Shown: positions 25,394-34,758 of the stretch, one piece after another
Position numbering within the stretch: the first letter of the stretch is position 1
Layout of the letters: each line of letters starts with the position of its first letter
Assembly (NCBI GenBank): GCA_913057955.1
Contig: CAJXOB010000008.1
Coordinates: 1 to 43,476 of the forward strand
Direction: 5' to 3'
Source of the DNA: an uncultured Gammaproteobacteria bacterium
Lineage (GTDB): Bacteria > Pseudomonadota > Gammaproteobacteria > PS1 > Pseudothioglobaceae
DNA: 43,476 bases
Program-made: the position numbers and the translations under genes
The notes under the pieces: generated by a model
What the model saw: only the letters and a program-made list of their open reading frames with translations
Told to the model about the DNA's origin: nothing
The model's database searches: none

Positions 25394-25822
25394 ATGAAAA
25401 CATTTAGTGCGAAAGCAGAAGAAGTAAAAAGAGAGTGGTTTTTAGTAGATGCAGATGGCAAGACTCTTGGACGTCTAGCAACAGAAGTTGCGTCTCGTCT
25501 TCGTGGTAAGCACAAAGCTGAATACACACCTCATGTGGATACAGGTGATTATATTGTGATTGTTAATGCAGCTAAAATAACTGTTACTGGAAACAAATAT
25601 AATGACAAAATGTATCATCATCATACTGGCTATGTTGGAAATTTGAAATCAGTTCCATTTAAAGATCTTCTCGCTAAAAAGCCTGAAGAAGTAATTCAGA
25701 AGGCAGTTAAAGGAATGTTGCCAAAAGGCCCGTTAGGCAGAGAAATGTTTAGAAAAATGAAGGTTTTTGCGGGTAGTGAACATACCCATCAATCTCAACA
25801 ACCACAAGTATTGGATATTTAA
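25394..25822 (+). CDS. rplM: 50S ribosomal protein L13
   Basis: The 142-residue length and sequence match L13: [40 protein letters not shown], and the central [12 protein letters not shown] with [18 protein letters not shown]. It is an early-assembly 23S rRNA-binding protein. It is followed 11 bases later by rpsI, the conserved two-gene order in bacteria. The ribosome site GAAGCGAG lies before the ATG. Confidence 0.98.
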   Translation: MKTFSAKAEEVKREWFLVDADGKTLGRLATEVASRLRGKHKAEYTPHVDTGDYIVIVNAAKITVTGNKYNDKMYHHHTGYVGNLKSVPFKDLLAKKPEEVIQKAVKGMLPKGPLGREMFRKMKVFAGSEHTHQSQQPQVLDI

Positions 25823-25833
25823 GGCATATTATT

Positions 25834-26229
25834 ATGGCAGATAAAGAAGTTTTTTACGCAACTGGAAGAAGAAAGACATCAGTTGCTCGTGTTTACATGA
25901 CAAAAGGTAAGGGTGTTTTTACAGTTAATAAAAAGCCTATGGCTGAATATTTCGGTAGAGAAACATCTTCAATGATTATAAATCAACCTTTAGATGTTGT
26001 TGAAATGCATAACAAGTTTGACTTTACCATCATGGTTAAAGGTGGCGGTGATACAGGCCAAGCTGGCGCGATTAGACTTGGAGTTACGAGAGCCCTTATG
26101 GCTTATGATGAAGCGACTCGTCCTGGATTGCGAAGTGCTGGACTAGTGACACGTGATGCACGTGTAGTTGAGCGTAAGAAAGTTGGTAGGAAGAAGGCGC
26201 GTAAGAGTGAGCAGTATTCAAAGCGTTAA
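25834..26229 (+). CDS. rpsI: 30S ribosomal protein S9
   Basis: This 131-residue protein matches S9: [20 protein letters not shown] at the N-terminus, [19 protein letters not shown] in the middle, and a C-terminal tail ending [12 protein letters not shown] that reaches the P-site tRNA. The invariant final Lys-Arg is present. A strong terminator follows. Confidence 0.98.
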   Translation: MADKEVFYATGRRKTSVARVYMTKGKGVFTVNKKPMAEYFGRETSSMIINQPLDVVEMHNKFDFTIMVKGGGDTGQAGAIRLGVTRALMAYDEATRPGLRSAGLVTRDARVVERKKVGRKKARKSEQYSKR

Positions 26230-26253
26230 ACTTACAAATAAAAATCTACTTCA

Positions 26254-26281
26254 AAAAAACCCGCGACTAGCGGGTTTTTTT
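26254..26281. terminator. Strong bidirectional terminator after rpsI
   Basis: An 11-bp stem (AAAAAACCCGC with GCGGGTTTTTT) and a 5-base loop, with A-tract and T-tract on opposite sides. It can end rpsI on the plus strand and the convergent Bax-like gene on the minus strand. Confidence 0.92.
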
Positions 26282-26301
26282 ATATCTACACTATTTTTGG
26301 C

Positions 26302-27027
26302 TTAGTTGATGTAGTCGTGACGCCCAAGTTGGTTGTATTGGATGACTGATTTAATTGAATCAATATATTCAATACCGGGAAATGCATAATTACCTAACCC
26401 TTCTGCTAGAACGATTCCTTTAATCGGCTGAAGGTCATTGCGCTGTTTTTCTCTTATTAGGCGAAGCTCTTCATAGGCGTAACTTCGATTAATATTAAGT
26501 ACATAGTAGTCGATACATTCTTCTAAAGAATTAAAGCTAGCAACTTCATGTGTTGCATTTGAATTTCTTTCTTTTGGAATGACTCCACAGCCTTCAGAAA
26601 AACACCAGATTCCAAAATAATTATTAAAATCTTTGGCAAATCTAGATCTTCCCCAGTTCGATTCATTTGCAGCCTGGGCAAGTATAAGAGAAGGGGGGAG
26701 GATATCAATTACTTTTAATAATTCTTCTTGAGTGGCTGGACTTTTGACGCGATACTTTGATGCTAATTTTTCGAGTTCATTGACGCTTAATTCATTGTTC
26801 AATATAGAATTTCTAATTTCAATTATCTCAGCATTTTTTTGATGTATTGCAGGAAGAAGGTAATTAAAGAAAACTTCTTTTCTTACAATAGTATTTTCAA
26901 TTGAATCAAAGCTCGGCTTAAAAGCTGAAAGTGAGGCAGAAGAGACAAGGGTGCTTACTGAAAATAGAGTAACTAAAAGACAGAGGCTTTTTAGATTTTT
27001 TTTGATATTTCTATATTTATTGACCAT
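26302..27027 (-). CDS. Bax-like glucosaminidase (GH73 fold), exported
   Basis: This 241-residue protein has a hydrophobic N-terminal segment (about 11-32) acting as signal peptide or anchor, a helical linker, then a mannosyl-glycoprotein endo-beta-N-acetylglucosaminidase domain of the E. coli Bax type. Glu122 in AANESNWGRSRFA is the probable catalytic acid, followed by NNYFGIWCF, the NINRSYAYEELR region and YAFPG. It should cut peptidoglycan glycans in the periplasm. Cys142 and Cys147 (WCFSEGC) may form a disulfide. It is convergent with rpsI. Confidence 0.85.
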   Translation of the reverse strand: MVNKYRNIKKNLKSLCLLVTLFSVSTLVSSASLSAFKPSFDSIENTIVRKEVFFNYLLPAIHQKNAEIIEIRNSILNNELSVNELEKLASKYRVKSPATQEELLKVIDILPPSLILAQAANESNWGRSRFAKDFNNYFGIWCFSEGCGVIPKERNSNATHEVASFNSLEECIDYYVLNINRSYAYEELRLIREKQRNDLQPIKGIVLAEGLGNYAFPGIEYIDSIKSVIQYNQLGRHDYIN

Positions 27028-27069
27028 TAATTAATCAATTCAAAATTGAAATTTAAGCTTATTATCCTG

Positions 27070-27092
27070 TAAAAACAAAGTTTTATCTTTGT
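27070..27092 (-). terminator. Possible weak terminator after the MsbA-type gene
   Basis: On the minus strand ACAAAG-ATAAAA-CTTTGT is followed by TTTTT. The 6-bp stem is AT-rich and marginal; the Bax-like gene begins 43 bases further on. Confidence 0.35.
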
Positions 27093-27152
27093 ATTTTTAA
27101 AAATAATAATTAGTCTCTAATGTGTTGGTAATTTGCGAATTATATTACTATA

Positions 27153-28922
27153 CTAGTGATTAAATTGAAGCTCACAAAGCTTTTTGTATAGCTCTGAGCT
27201 AGATAATAAATCTTGATGACTGCCTTCAGCAATTAATCTCCCGTGATCGATAAGTAGAATACGATCTGCATGCATAATCGTTGCAAGTCTGTGAGCAATT
27301 ATCAATGTAGTCCTTCCTTTCATTAGGACTTTCAATGCATCCTGTACCTTTTGTTCGCTGTCAGCATCTAAGGCACTTGTTGCTTCATCTAGAAGAAGGA
27401 TTGATGGATCTTTAAGGATCGCTCTTGCTATGGCAATCCGTTGGCGCTGTCCTCCTGACAAGCGAACCCCTTGTTCACCAAGGTAGCTATCAAAGCCCTC
27501 AGGAAGCTGATCTATAAAGTCTAGCGCATAGGCTTCTTTTGCTGCCTCCTTTATCTGGTTTTTATTAGCAGTAGGTTTGCCATATCCAATATTATGAGTG
27601 ACATCAGCTGAGAACAGTGTGGGTTGTTGCGGAACTACTCCAATACTTGATCGCAGGTCTTTAGGGTCAAGGTCAGTCAGGTTAATATTGCTTACCTCAA
27701 TGCTGCCTTCAGAGGGGTCGTAAAATCGTTGCAGTAGTTCAAAAATAGTTGTTTTTCCAGCACCTGACAGTCCAACAATGGCAACTGTTTCACCTTCTTT
27801 GACTTTAAAGGTTAGCTCTTCAAGAGCCGACTGTTCTGGCCTAGATGGGTAACTAAAGTGTACATTGTTAAAACTGAGTGAGAGGGCACCATCATTCAAT
27901 TTTTTAGGCTCAATCGGCGCAAAAATCTGTGATTTCTCTGCTAACAATTCAAGCAGTCTTTCTGTTGCACCAGCGGCCCTTTGAAGCTGACCATAAATTT
28001 CAGAAATAACAGCTACAGACCTTGCAACCATGATTGCATAAAAAACAAAAGCAGCTAGCTCTCCTGCAGTGATTTCGCCTTGTGCAACATCTTTAGCGCC
28101 AGCCCATATCATAGAGCCTAGACCAGTAAAAACTAGGATCATTGCTGCGGCAATTAGCAAAGAGCTTTGCATTATGCGACTTTTGGCTACTGTAAATGCT
28201 TTTTCTACTTCAGCGCTGAATGCTTGAGACTCTTCAGGCTCACGCGTAAAGCTTTGAACTACTTTAATGTTTTGTACTATTTCTCCAGCATACGTTCCAA
28301 TGTCGGCGACTGTATCTTGACTTTTCCTCGAAAGAGATCTTAGCCGGCGACCATATATTGCCATAGGAAGTAAGATAATGGGTACGCTAGCAAGAACAAT
28401 AAGGGCGAGTTTTAAGTTGGTGATAACCATCATCGTAAGTCCACCAAAAAACAGTAGGACGCTACTTAAAGCCATCGATATTGAGAAGCCAAAAATTGAT
28501 TGAAGTAAAGTGGTGTCCGTTGTTAACCGCGCATTGATTTCCCCGCTTCGATTTACTTCAAAATAATGTGGATGAAGTGTAAGTAAATGATTAAATACGG
28601 CCAGGCGTACATCATTACTAACCCTTTCACCAATCCAAGAAACGAAATAGAAGCGAATAAAAGTCCCCACCACCATAATTATTAAAACAATCGCAATGGT
28701 GAGTATTGCTTTCTTGTTGAGAGTATAAATCCCCTCATCTATAAATAATTGAATTCCCTGACCAAATAACAAAAAAGCCATTGAAGTAAAAATTAACGCA
28801 ATAACAGCAATTATGGCAATTTTTTTATAGGGCTTTATAAAGGGCGCCAAACGAAGCAATAGTCGCAAGTCTTGCTTCTGAATTTTTTCAGTACCAGTAA
28901 TTTTTCTGTCAGTTAAGCTCAT
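27153..28922 (-). CDS. ABC exporter, fused permease-ATPase (MsbA/MDR-type)
   Basis: This 589-residue half-transporter has six membrane helices (about residues 30-310) and a C-terminal ATPase with Walker A GLSGAGKTT, the Q-loop VPQQP, signature LSGGQRQRIAIARAI, Walker B ILLLDEATSALD and the H-loop IAHRLAT. It would function as a homodimer. It belongs to the same subfamily as lipid A flippase MsbA and bacterial multidrug exporters; without the lpxK neighbour usual for msbA I do not assign that symbol. It follows gpsA by 36 bases. Confidence 0.88.
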   Translation of the reverse strand: MSLTDRKITGTEKIQKQDLRLLLRLAPFIKPYKKIAIIAVIALIFTSMAFLLFGQGIQLFIDEGIYTLNKKAILTIAIVLIIMVVGTFIRFYFVSWIGERVSNDVRLAVFNHLLTLHPHYFEVNRSGEINARLTTDTTLLQSIFGFSISMALSSVLLFFGGLTMMVITNLKLALIVLASVPIILLPMAIYGRRLRSLSRKSQDTVADIGTYAGEIVQNIKVVQSFTREPEESQAFSAEVEKAFTVAKSRIMQSSLLIAAAMILVFTGLGSMIWAGAKDVAQGEITAGELAAFVFYAIMVARSVAVISEIYGQLQRAAGATERLLELLAEKSQIFAPIEPKKLNDGALSLSFNNVHFSYPSRPEQSALEELTFKVKEGETVAIVGLSGAGKTTIFELLQRFYDPSEGSIEVSNINLTDLDPKDLRSSIGVVPQQPTLFSADVTHNIGYGKPTANKNQIKEAAKEAYALDFIDQLPEGFDSYLGEQGVRLSGGQRQRIAIARAILKDPSILLLDEATSALDADSEQKVQDALKVLMKGRTTLIIAHRLATIMHADRILLIDHGRLIAEGSHQDLLSSSELYKKLCELQFNH

Positions 28923-28958
28923 TGTTTACGCGCACCTAAAGGGTATTTTTTGAATTGC

Positions 28959-29933
28959 CTACTCTTCGCTTGGCTTTCTTAGGAGGAGCTCATTAACAGC
29001 CTCTCTAGGAGTTATCTTTCCTTCAGTGACTGCTAATACTTGTTCGCAAATAGGCATCTCGATCTGATGGTTATTTGCAATCCTAATTACTAGTTTTAAG
29101 GCTTTAAAACCCTCCACTGTGGCGTTGATATTTTTTAGAGCTTTATCAGTAGGTATGTTGTTGGCAAGCTCTTTACCAAATCGACGATTTCTAGATAAAT
29201 CATCTGAGCAGGTGAGAATTAAATCACCCATTCCAGAGAGTCCTTGAAAGGTAACCTTGTCTGCTCCCAGTGCAACGCCCAGTCGAGTCATTTCTGCTAA
29301 ACCTCTTGTAATAAGTGCTGCTTGTGTATTTGCACCAAATCCAAGCCCGTTTGCAATTCCAGCCGCAATTGCAAGAATATTTTTTACAGAGCCGCCAACT
29401 TGAACGCCAACAATATCAGAATTTGTGTAAGCCCTTAAATTGTTAGTTTGTATAGTTTCAGCCCAAAAATCTCTTGTTATTTTGTCTTTAGATGCAACAA
29501 CTATCGCTGCAGGCTTTTTTTCAACAATTTCTGCTGCAAAAGTTGGCCCAGATATTACGCAGGGATGATGATTAGGTAATTTTTGACTAAAAGATTCATG
29601 AAGTAGTTTTCCATTATCTGGATCAAACCCTTTTGTTAACCAGGCAACAGGCTTTCTATTTATATGAGGCTCAAGATTTGTAAGTACGCTATTAAACGAG
29701 GAGCTTGGAGTTGCTATAAGGACCGCCAGTGAGTCTTTGACTACCTCAAAGCTGCTGCCTATAGAGATGTTACTATTAAATGGTATTGATAGTGCTTCAT
29801 GCTGGCTGCCAAGCCTATCGGTGTTTGCATTATCTTTTGTAATTAAAAAAATTTGATCAAACTTTTCGCTTAGCGCAATTGCAAGTGCGCTTCCCCATGC
29901 ACCAGCTCCAACAATAGCTAAAGATTTTTTCAT
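28959..29933 (-). CDS. gpsA: Glycerol-3-phosphate dehydrogenase [NAD(P)+]
   Basis: This 324-residue enzyme makes sn-glycerol 3-phosphate, the substrate of PlsY, which is also in the window. It has the Rossmann motif IVGAGAWGSALAIAL at the N-terminus, AWLTKGFDP, ISGPTFAAEIVEKKPAA, the catalytic lysine in GGSVKNILAIAAGIANGLG, and SGMGDLILTCSDDLSRNRRFG. Full length for the family. It lies 5 bases after the rhodanese gene, as in several gammaproteobacteria. Confidence 0.96.
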   Translation of the reverse strand: MKKSLAIVGAGAWGSALAIALSEKFDQIFLITKDNANTDRLGSQHEALSIPFNSNISIGSSFEVVKDSLAVLIATPSSSFNSVLTNLEPHINRKPVAWLTKGFDPDNGKLLHESFSQKLPNHHPCVISGPTFAAEIVEKKPAAIVVASKDKITRDFWAETIQTNNLRAYTNSDIVGVQVGGSVKNILAIAAGIANGLGFGANTQAALITRGLAEMTRLGVALGADKVTFQGLSGMGDLILTCSDDLSRNRRFGKELANNIPTDKALKNINATVEGFKALKLVIRIANNHQIEMPICEQVLAVTEGKITPREAVNELLLRKPSEE

Positions 29934-29938
29934 ATTAA

Positions 29939-30352
29939 TTATTTTTGAATTGGTAATTCAGCTTTTTGCCAAGCCTTAAAACCACCCTTAAGGCTATATA
30001 CATTTTGAAATTCATTCTTAGAAAGGAAGCCCGAAATTTGATCAGATCGAGTGCCGCTCTTACAATAGACAAGTATATTTTTTGATTTATCAAGTGAATC
30101 AATTTTATTTTTAACTTGGCCCATAGGAATATTAATATCACTGCTAATAAATCCAGAAGCGCGCTCTTTTTCTTCTCGAACATCTAGAATGATAAGTTCA
30201 TCATCGTCCATTAAAGAAACTGCGCCATTGGTATCGACTACTTCATATTTTTTAAACTTGTCACCATAGATGTTTACTATAAGAAGAATAATAAGAGCAA
30301 GTAAGGTTCCGGTAAGTAAAAGCTCGCCTTGTAAAAATTGAATTAATTCCAT
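29939..30352 (-). CDS. Membrane-anchored rhodanese-domain protein (YibN-like)
   Basis: This 137-residue protein has one N-terminal membrane helix (about 10-28) followed by a single rhodanese domain facing the cytoplasm. Active-site loop CKSGTR spans 97-102 with Cys97 as the probable persulfide carrier; DVREEKERASGFI is the conserved substrate-loop region. It matches E. coli YibN in size and neighbour (gpsA). It may move sulfane sulfur or affect membrane protein insertion; neither can be decided here. It starts 2 bases after the amidotransferase gene. Confidence 0.87.
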   Translation of the reverse strand: MELIQFLQGELLLTGTLLALIILLIVNIYGDKFKKYEVVDTNGAVSLMDDDELIILDVREEKERASGFISSDINIPMGQVKNKIDSLDKSKNILVYCKSGTRSDQISGFLSKNEFQNVYSLKGGFKAWQKAELPIQK

Positions 30353-30354
30353 GA

Positions 30355-30939
30355 TTATTGATTGTCCTGTAAAAAAGTATTAAGCATTTGATGTCCATGT
30401 TCTGTGAGAATAGATTCAGGATGAAATTGGACACCTTCGATTGGGTAGGAGTTATGACGTACCCCCATTATTTCTTCAATATCTCCTGAGTCTGTATTGG
30501 TCCAAGCAGTGACTTCAAAGCAATCTGGCAAGGTCGTCTTTTCAGCAACTAAAGAGTGGTATCGAGTTGCATTAAGAGGGTTTTTAAGGCCTTTAAAAAC
30601 ACTCTTAGAAGTATGATGAACAGGTGAAACTTTACCATGCATAATCTTTTGGGCGCCAATAATATTTCCACCAAATGATTGCACAATAGCCTGAAAACCT
30701 AGACATACTCCCAGTATAGGAAATTTTCCGGCAAACTTTTCAATTAGCTCTAAAGAAATTCCAGCTTCATTTGGGGTACACGGCCCTGGTGATATTACAA
30801 TGTAGTTAGGGTTTAAACTTTCAATCTCAGTAATAGAGATTTCATCATTTCTATAGACGACAACTTCTTGACCAAGTTCACCAAAATACTGAACTAAGTT
30901 ATAAGTAAATGAATCGTAGTTATCAATCATTAGCAACAT
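30355..30939 (-). CDS. pabA: Anthranilate/aminodeoxychorismate synthase glutaminase subunit (TrpG/PabA)
   Basis: This 194-residue class I glutamine amidotransferase has [32 protein letters not shown], the nucleophile Cys79 in GVCLGFQAI, and the His-Glu pair in [13 protein letters not shown]. In bacteria with one such protein it serves both p-aminobenzoate (folate) and anthranilate (tryptophan) synthesis. trpD and trpE do not adjoin it, so pabA is a preference, not a proof. It lies near ubiC, another chorismate-using enzyme. Confidence 0.88.
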   Translation of the reverse strand: MLLMIDNYDSFTYNLVQYFGELGQEVVVYRNDEISITEIESLNPNYIVISPGPCTPNEAGISLELIEKFAGKFPILGVCLGFQAIVQSFGGNIIGAQKIMHGKVSPVHHTSKSVFKGLKNPLNATRYHSLVAEKTTLPDCFEVTAWTNTDSGDIEEIMGVRHNSYPIEGVQFHPESILTEHGHQMLNTFLQDNQ

Positions 30940-30973
30940 ACAGAAACCTAATTTAAAGCTGTTTAAACGCTAT

Positions 30974-31687
30974 TTATTTTACAGATAAAAATGATACAAA
31001 GTTGAGGCACTGAAAGTAGCAACTCGTCTCCATAAAGCCGCAATCCTTTAGGCGATCGATATGCATTCTCTTAGTTTCAGTAATCATTACGTTTTCAATC
31101 GCTTGACGTTTATTTGCAATTTCAAGCTCGCTATAGCCATTTTCTCGCTTGAAATCTAAGTGGAGTTTTGTAATATGATCTTGTGTTTCAGAGTCTTCAA
31201 AGTGTATTTTTTCGCTAATTACTAATACACCTCCAGGGTTTAGTCCCTCATAGATTTTTTTTAATAATGCTGCTCGAGCGCCAACATCAATGAATTGAAG
31301 TGTCAAGTTTAAAACTACAATTGATGCATTGCTGATATCAGTATCAGTAATATCTGAGCAAAGAACTTGTAAATTGTCAATTTTATTATCTAAGTTTGCT
31401 TTACATTTCTTTACCATTTCAGCTGAATTATCAATAGCAATAAATTTATTATTTTTATGCTTATTGTTTAGAGCTATTGCAAGTGTTATTGCTCCAGTAG
31501 AGGAGCCAAGATCATAATAGCTCGTATCGTCTTGTCCATACATTCTAGCAACAAGGCCAACCATTTGAATCATGGAGTCATATCCAGGAACAGATCTTCT
31601 AACCATGTCATCAAAAACTTTAACGACGCTTTTGTCGAAACGAAAATCAGCTATATCAATGTTATCATTAAATAAATTATCACGCAT
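30974..31687 (-). CDS. cmoA: Carboxy-S-adenosyl-L-methionine synthase
   Basis: This 237-residue SAM-binding enzyme makes carboxy-SAM from prephenate for cmo5U34 modification of tRNA. It shows the CmoA N-terminus FRFDKSVVKVFDDMVRRSVPGYDSMI, the SAM motif YYDLGSSTGAITLAIA, ISEKIHFED and HLDFKRENGYSELEI. I choose the ATG at 31685-31687 (MRDNLFN), which overlaps the ubiC stop by 8 bases and gives a length near E. coli CmoA (247). The reading frame stays open 42 codons further upstream, but that part lies inside ubiC and does not look like CmoA. cmoB is not adjacent. Confidence 0.92.
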   Translation of the reverse strand: MRDNLFNDNIDIADFRFDKSVVKVFDDMVRRSVPGYDSMIQMVGLVARMYGQDDTSYYDLGSSTGAITLAIALNNKHKNNKFIAIDNSAEMVKKCKANLDNKIDNLQVLCSDITDTDISNASIVVLNLTLQFIDVGARAALLKKIYEGLNPGGVLVISEKIHFEDSETQDHITKLHLDFKRENGYSELEIANKRQAIENVMITETKRMHIDRLKDCGFMETSCYFQCLNFVSFLSVK

Positions 31688-32156
31688 AAAGTGACTCCAA
31701 AAAAATTTCAGAAACGAGTAGCTTGGTTTTTCCAATTTTAAAAGTTGAGCGTCTGGCCCATGAGTTTTTATAACTTCCGACTTCAAGGTGTCCACGTTTA
31801 ATTTCGGGGTCATTAAATAAAATTTCCCCTAATGGCTTAGCACCAATTTTTAAAATTTCATTTGTATCAGCTGTTAAAGGGATTAATGAACGGGCAATAA
31901 CAACGGGTTTTTGAGATCCAATAAGCTCTACCTCTCTTACAATAAAAGTTTTGCTATCAGTATCTCCAAGTAGTTTTAATTCACAATCATAAGGAGTGTC
32001 TTGTTCTTGAGAAAGAATATTGACTTCGAAATCTTGATATTTGTCTCTAAGCTTAGCAGTTAGAGATTGGTCATCCAGTAGCCAGTTACAGACATGCTCA
32101 GGCACTCCTTCTTGAGGATTAAAAATACGCCATTGAAACTTGTCTGGATTAAACAT
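31680..32156 (-). CDS. ubiC: Chorismate pyruvate-lyase
   Basis: This 158-residue enzyme turns chorismate into 4-hydroxybenzoate and pyruvate, the first committed step of ubiquinone synthesis. The FIVREVELIG segment, the VIARSLIPL strand, KPLGEILF and the Arg/Glu-containing WARRSTFKIG followed by LLVSEIFL at the C-terminus match UbiC. Length is close to that of E. coli UbiC (165). ubiA, the usual partner, is not beside it. The gene overlaps cmoA by 8 bases. Confidence 0.9.
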   Translation of the reverse strand: MFNPDKFQWRIFNPQEGVPEHVCNWLLDDQSLTAKLRDKYQDFEVNILSQEQDTPYDCELKLLGDTDSKTFIVREVELIGSQKPVVIARSLIPLTADTNEILKIGAKPLGEILFNDPEIKRGHLEVGSYKNSWARRSTFKIGKTKLLVSEIFLESLYA

Positions 32157-32206
32157 AGATTGTATATTTTACAAGAGTCTTGAATTTTAATGAGTTCTAG
32201 AGATGA

Positions 32207-34273
32207 TTAGGCATCGAAATAGTGAGTTTTTTCTTCATCAATCCAGCGACTCATTAAAGCATTTTGACTATCATGCGCTGCTTCTAGCATTTTTGACGAG
32301 TAGAACCCCACTTGTTTGAGTAAGTATGCATCTCTAACGATATTTGCAATTTTCATTGATGCAATTCCAGTTTGCTGAGTTCCTAAAATTTCACCTGGGC
32401 CGCGCAGCTCTAAATCTTTTTGAGCAATCAGAAACCCGTCATTACTCTGACGAAGAATATCAAGCCTTTCTTTTGCTGTTTGGCTAAGGGGTGATTGATA
32501 CAATAAAACACAAGCACTTTTCTCAGACCCTCTTCCGACGCGGCCCCTTAGTTGGTGAAGTTGGGCCAGGCCAAGACGCTCTGAATTTTCTACTATCATG
32601 AGGCTTGCGTTCGGGACGTTGACGCCAACCTCAATTACAGTTGTGGCAACAAGAAGGTTGGTTTTTCCCGATGCAAAGTCTGACATAATAATTTCTTTTT
32701 CTGACTTTGTTAAGCGTCCATGAATCATAACAACTTTAAGATCCTTGAGGTTATCTGAAAGATATGCAAATGTTTTTTCAGCTGATTCAGCGCGAAGGTC
32801 TTCAGACTCTTCAATTAAAGTGCATACCCAATAAATTTGACGACCTTCCTTTGATATCTGTTTAATTTTTTCAATTAATTCATCTCTTCGGGCATTGCTT
32901 AGTGCAACGGTTTCAATTGTTTGACGACCTGGCGGTAATTCATCGATAATTGAAGTGTCTAAGTCAGCATAAGCGCTCATTGTTAATGATCTTGGGATTG
33001 GCGTAGCGGTCATGACTAATTGATGCGGAGTTACATTAGCTTTCTTAGAGAGAGACAGTCGTTGATGGACTCCAAATTTGTGTTGTTCATCAATTATCAC
33101 TAGCGCTAAATCATCAAAGTAAACATTTTCTTGAAAGAGTGCGTGAGTCCCAATAATAACTTTTGCTTTTCCATTCTCTATAAGACTTAAATTGTCTTTT
33201 CTTTCTTGAGTATTTTGAGAGCCTGAAAGAAAGGCAATTTGAATGCCTAGAGGGCTAAGGTAGTTAGTAAAATTTTGAAGATGTTGGCGAGCAAGAATTT
33301 CAGTAGGCGCCATTACTGCCGTTTGGAAATTGTTTTCCACTGCCTGGATAAGTGCAAACACTGCGACGATTGTTTTTCCAGAGCCAACATCACCTTGAAG
33401 CAATCTAAGCATAGGTTCAGAGGTCGATAAATCTTCATTAATTTGATTAATGCATCGAGATTGAGCGGAGGTTAAGTCAAACTCTAAAGAGCTTATCAGT
33501 TTATTGCTTAATGAGCTTCTAATAGAAATAGGCTTTGATTCTTTACTTTTTCTCGCTTCTTTGATTTTTAAAAGACTTAATTGATGGGTTGCAAGTTCTT
33601 CAATAATTAATCTCTGCTGAGAAATGTGATTAAAAGATTCAATTTTTAATAAATCTTCATCCTTATTAGGGTGGTGAAGCAAGAATAAAGAATCTTTTAA
33701 GCTTGGCATGGTGTTGTTGGTTATCTTTTCAAAATAATCATCAATTACGCTAGCTTTAAGAACTTCTAAGGCTTTATTAACCCATTGTTTCATTTTATTT
33801 TGACTAACTCCCGCGCACAAAGGATAAACTGGAGTTAAGGTAGGCTCAAAAAGCGGCTTTTGATCTTGAGAAATAATTCGATATTCAGGGTGATGCATTT
33901 CTAGGCCTTGACGGCCGATTTTTATTTCACCAAAGCATTGGATTGTCTCGCCACGAACAAGCGCTTGCTTTTGATACTGCGTAAAATGAAAAAATCGCAA
34001 TAAAACCCGGTGATTTTGATTGTCCGATAAGTAACAAAGAAGCTGCCTTTGCCTTGAAGGAATAACTTCAATTCTATCAATAGATGCTTCAATTAATATT
34101 TCATCATTCACGCTTGCACTAGAAAGTGGCGTGATGGATGTTTTATCTTGATAACGACTCGGCAAGTGAAACAGTAAATGCTCAAGCGTATGGATCCCTA
34201 GCTGGTTTAATCTATCCGAAGTTTTCTTCCCTAATCCACTAATCGAAATGATTGGATCAGAAAGAGAGGGCAT
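32207..34273 (-). CDS. recG: ATP-dependent DNA helicase RecG
   Basis: This 688-residue branched-DNA helicase has an N-terminal wedge/OB domain (HLPSRYQDKT, then the IEVIPSRQRQLLCYLSD strand region), Walker A GDVGSGKTIVA, DEQHKFGVHQR in place of DEAD, TATPIPRSL, and the C-terminal QLHQLRGRVGRGSE motif. It regresses stalled replication forks and processes Holliday junctions. Length is near the 693 residues of E. coli RecG. It lies 4 bases after ridA on the same strand, perhaps cotranscribed. Confidence 0.96.
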   Translation of the reverse strand: MPSLSDPIISISGLGKKTSDRLNQLGIHTLEHLLFHLPSRYQDKTSITPLSSASVNDEILIEASIDRIEVIPSRQRQLLCYLSDNQNHRVLLRFFHFTQYQKQALVRGETIQCFGEIKIGRQGLEMHHPEYRIISQDQKPLFEPTLTPVYPLCAGVSQNKMKQWVNKALEVLKASVIDDYFEKITNNTMPSLKDSLFLLHHPNKDEDLLKIESFNHISQQRLIIEELATHQLSLLKIKEARKSKESKPISIRSSLSNKLISSLEFDLTSAQSRCINQINEDLSTSEPMLRLLQGDVGSGKTIVAVFALIQAVENNFQTAVMAPTEILARQHLQNFTNYLSPLGIQIAFLSGSQNTQERKDNLSLIENGKAKVIIGTHALFQENVYFDDLALVIIDEQHKFGVHQRLSLSKKANVTPHQLVMTATPIPRSLTMSAYADLDTSIIDELPPGRQTIETVALSNARRDELIEKIKQISKEGRQIYWVCTLIEESEDLRAESAEKTFAYLSDNLKDLKVVMIHGRLTKSEKEIIMSDFASGKTNLLVATTVIEVGVNVPNASLMIVENSERLGLAQLHQLRGRVGRGSEKSACVLLYQSPLSQTAKERLDILRQSNDGFLIAQKDLELRGPGEILGTQQTGIASMKIANIVRDAYLLKQVGFYSSKMLEAAHDSQNALMSRWIDEEKTHYFDA

Positions 34274-34277
34274 AGAA

Positions 34278-34685
34278 TTAGAAACTGTAAGAGTCTGAGT
34301 TAATTACCATTACTCCGTCCATTTCAACGCTCACACCTTTTGGAAGTTCACTCACTCCAATGGCTGCTCTTGCTGGATAGGGCTCGGTGAAGTAGGTAGC
34401 CATAATTTCATTTAGAGTGGCAAAATTACTAAGATCGGTTAAGAAGATATTAAGTTTAACAATGTCACTCAAATTTCCATTGGATGCTTGGCATAAGGCG
34501 GTTAAATTTTGAAATACTTGATGGATTTGTTCCTCAATCCCGCCTTCAACAACCAGCATTGTTTCTGGAATTAATGGAATTTGCCCAGAAAGAAAAATTG
34601 TTGATCCTCCGGTGACCGCAACTGCTTGGGAATATATGCCGATAGCTGCAGGCGCTTTATCTGTTGAAATAATGTGTTTTTTCAT
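34278..34685 (-). CDS. ridA: RidA family enamine/imine deaminase
   Basis: This 135-residue trimeric protein hydrolyses reactive enamines such as 2-aminoacrylate. Visible family residues are IGIYSQAV at the N-terminus, [28 protein letters not shown], and the catalytic arginine in [21 protein letters not shown]. It is placed between the MFS transporter gene and recG, 4 bases from recG. Confidence 0.92.
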   Translation of the reverse strand: MKKHIISTDKAPAAIGIYSQAVAVTGGSTIFLSGQIPLIPETMLVVEGGIEEQIHQVFQNLTALCQASNGNLSDIVKLNIFLTDLSNFATLNEIMATYFTEPYPARAAIGVSELPKGVSVEMDGVMVINSDSYSF

Positions 34686-34758
34686 GATGATAGATTGAAG
34701 TAATAAATAAGTTTTATTATATTCTGGATCATTGTTTTTTTGGAGAACTCTTTAATAG

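Noticed and set aside
31688-31813. N-terminal extension of the cmoA frame by 42 codons
   Set aside because: The extra residues lie within ubiC and resemble nothing in CmoA; the internal ATG gives the family length and a coupled start.
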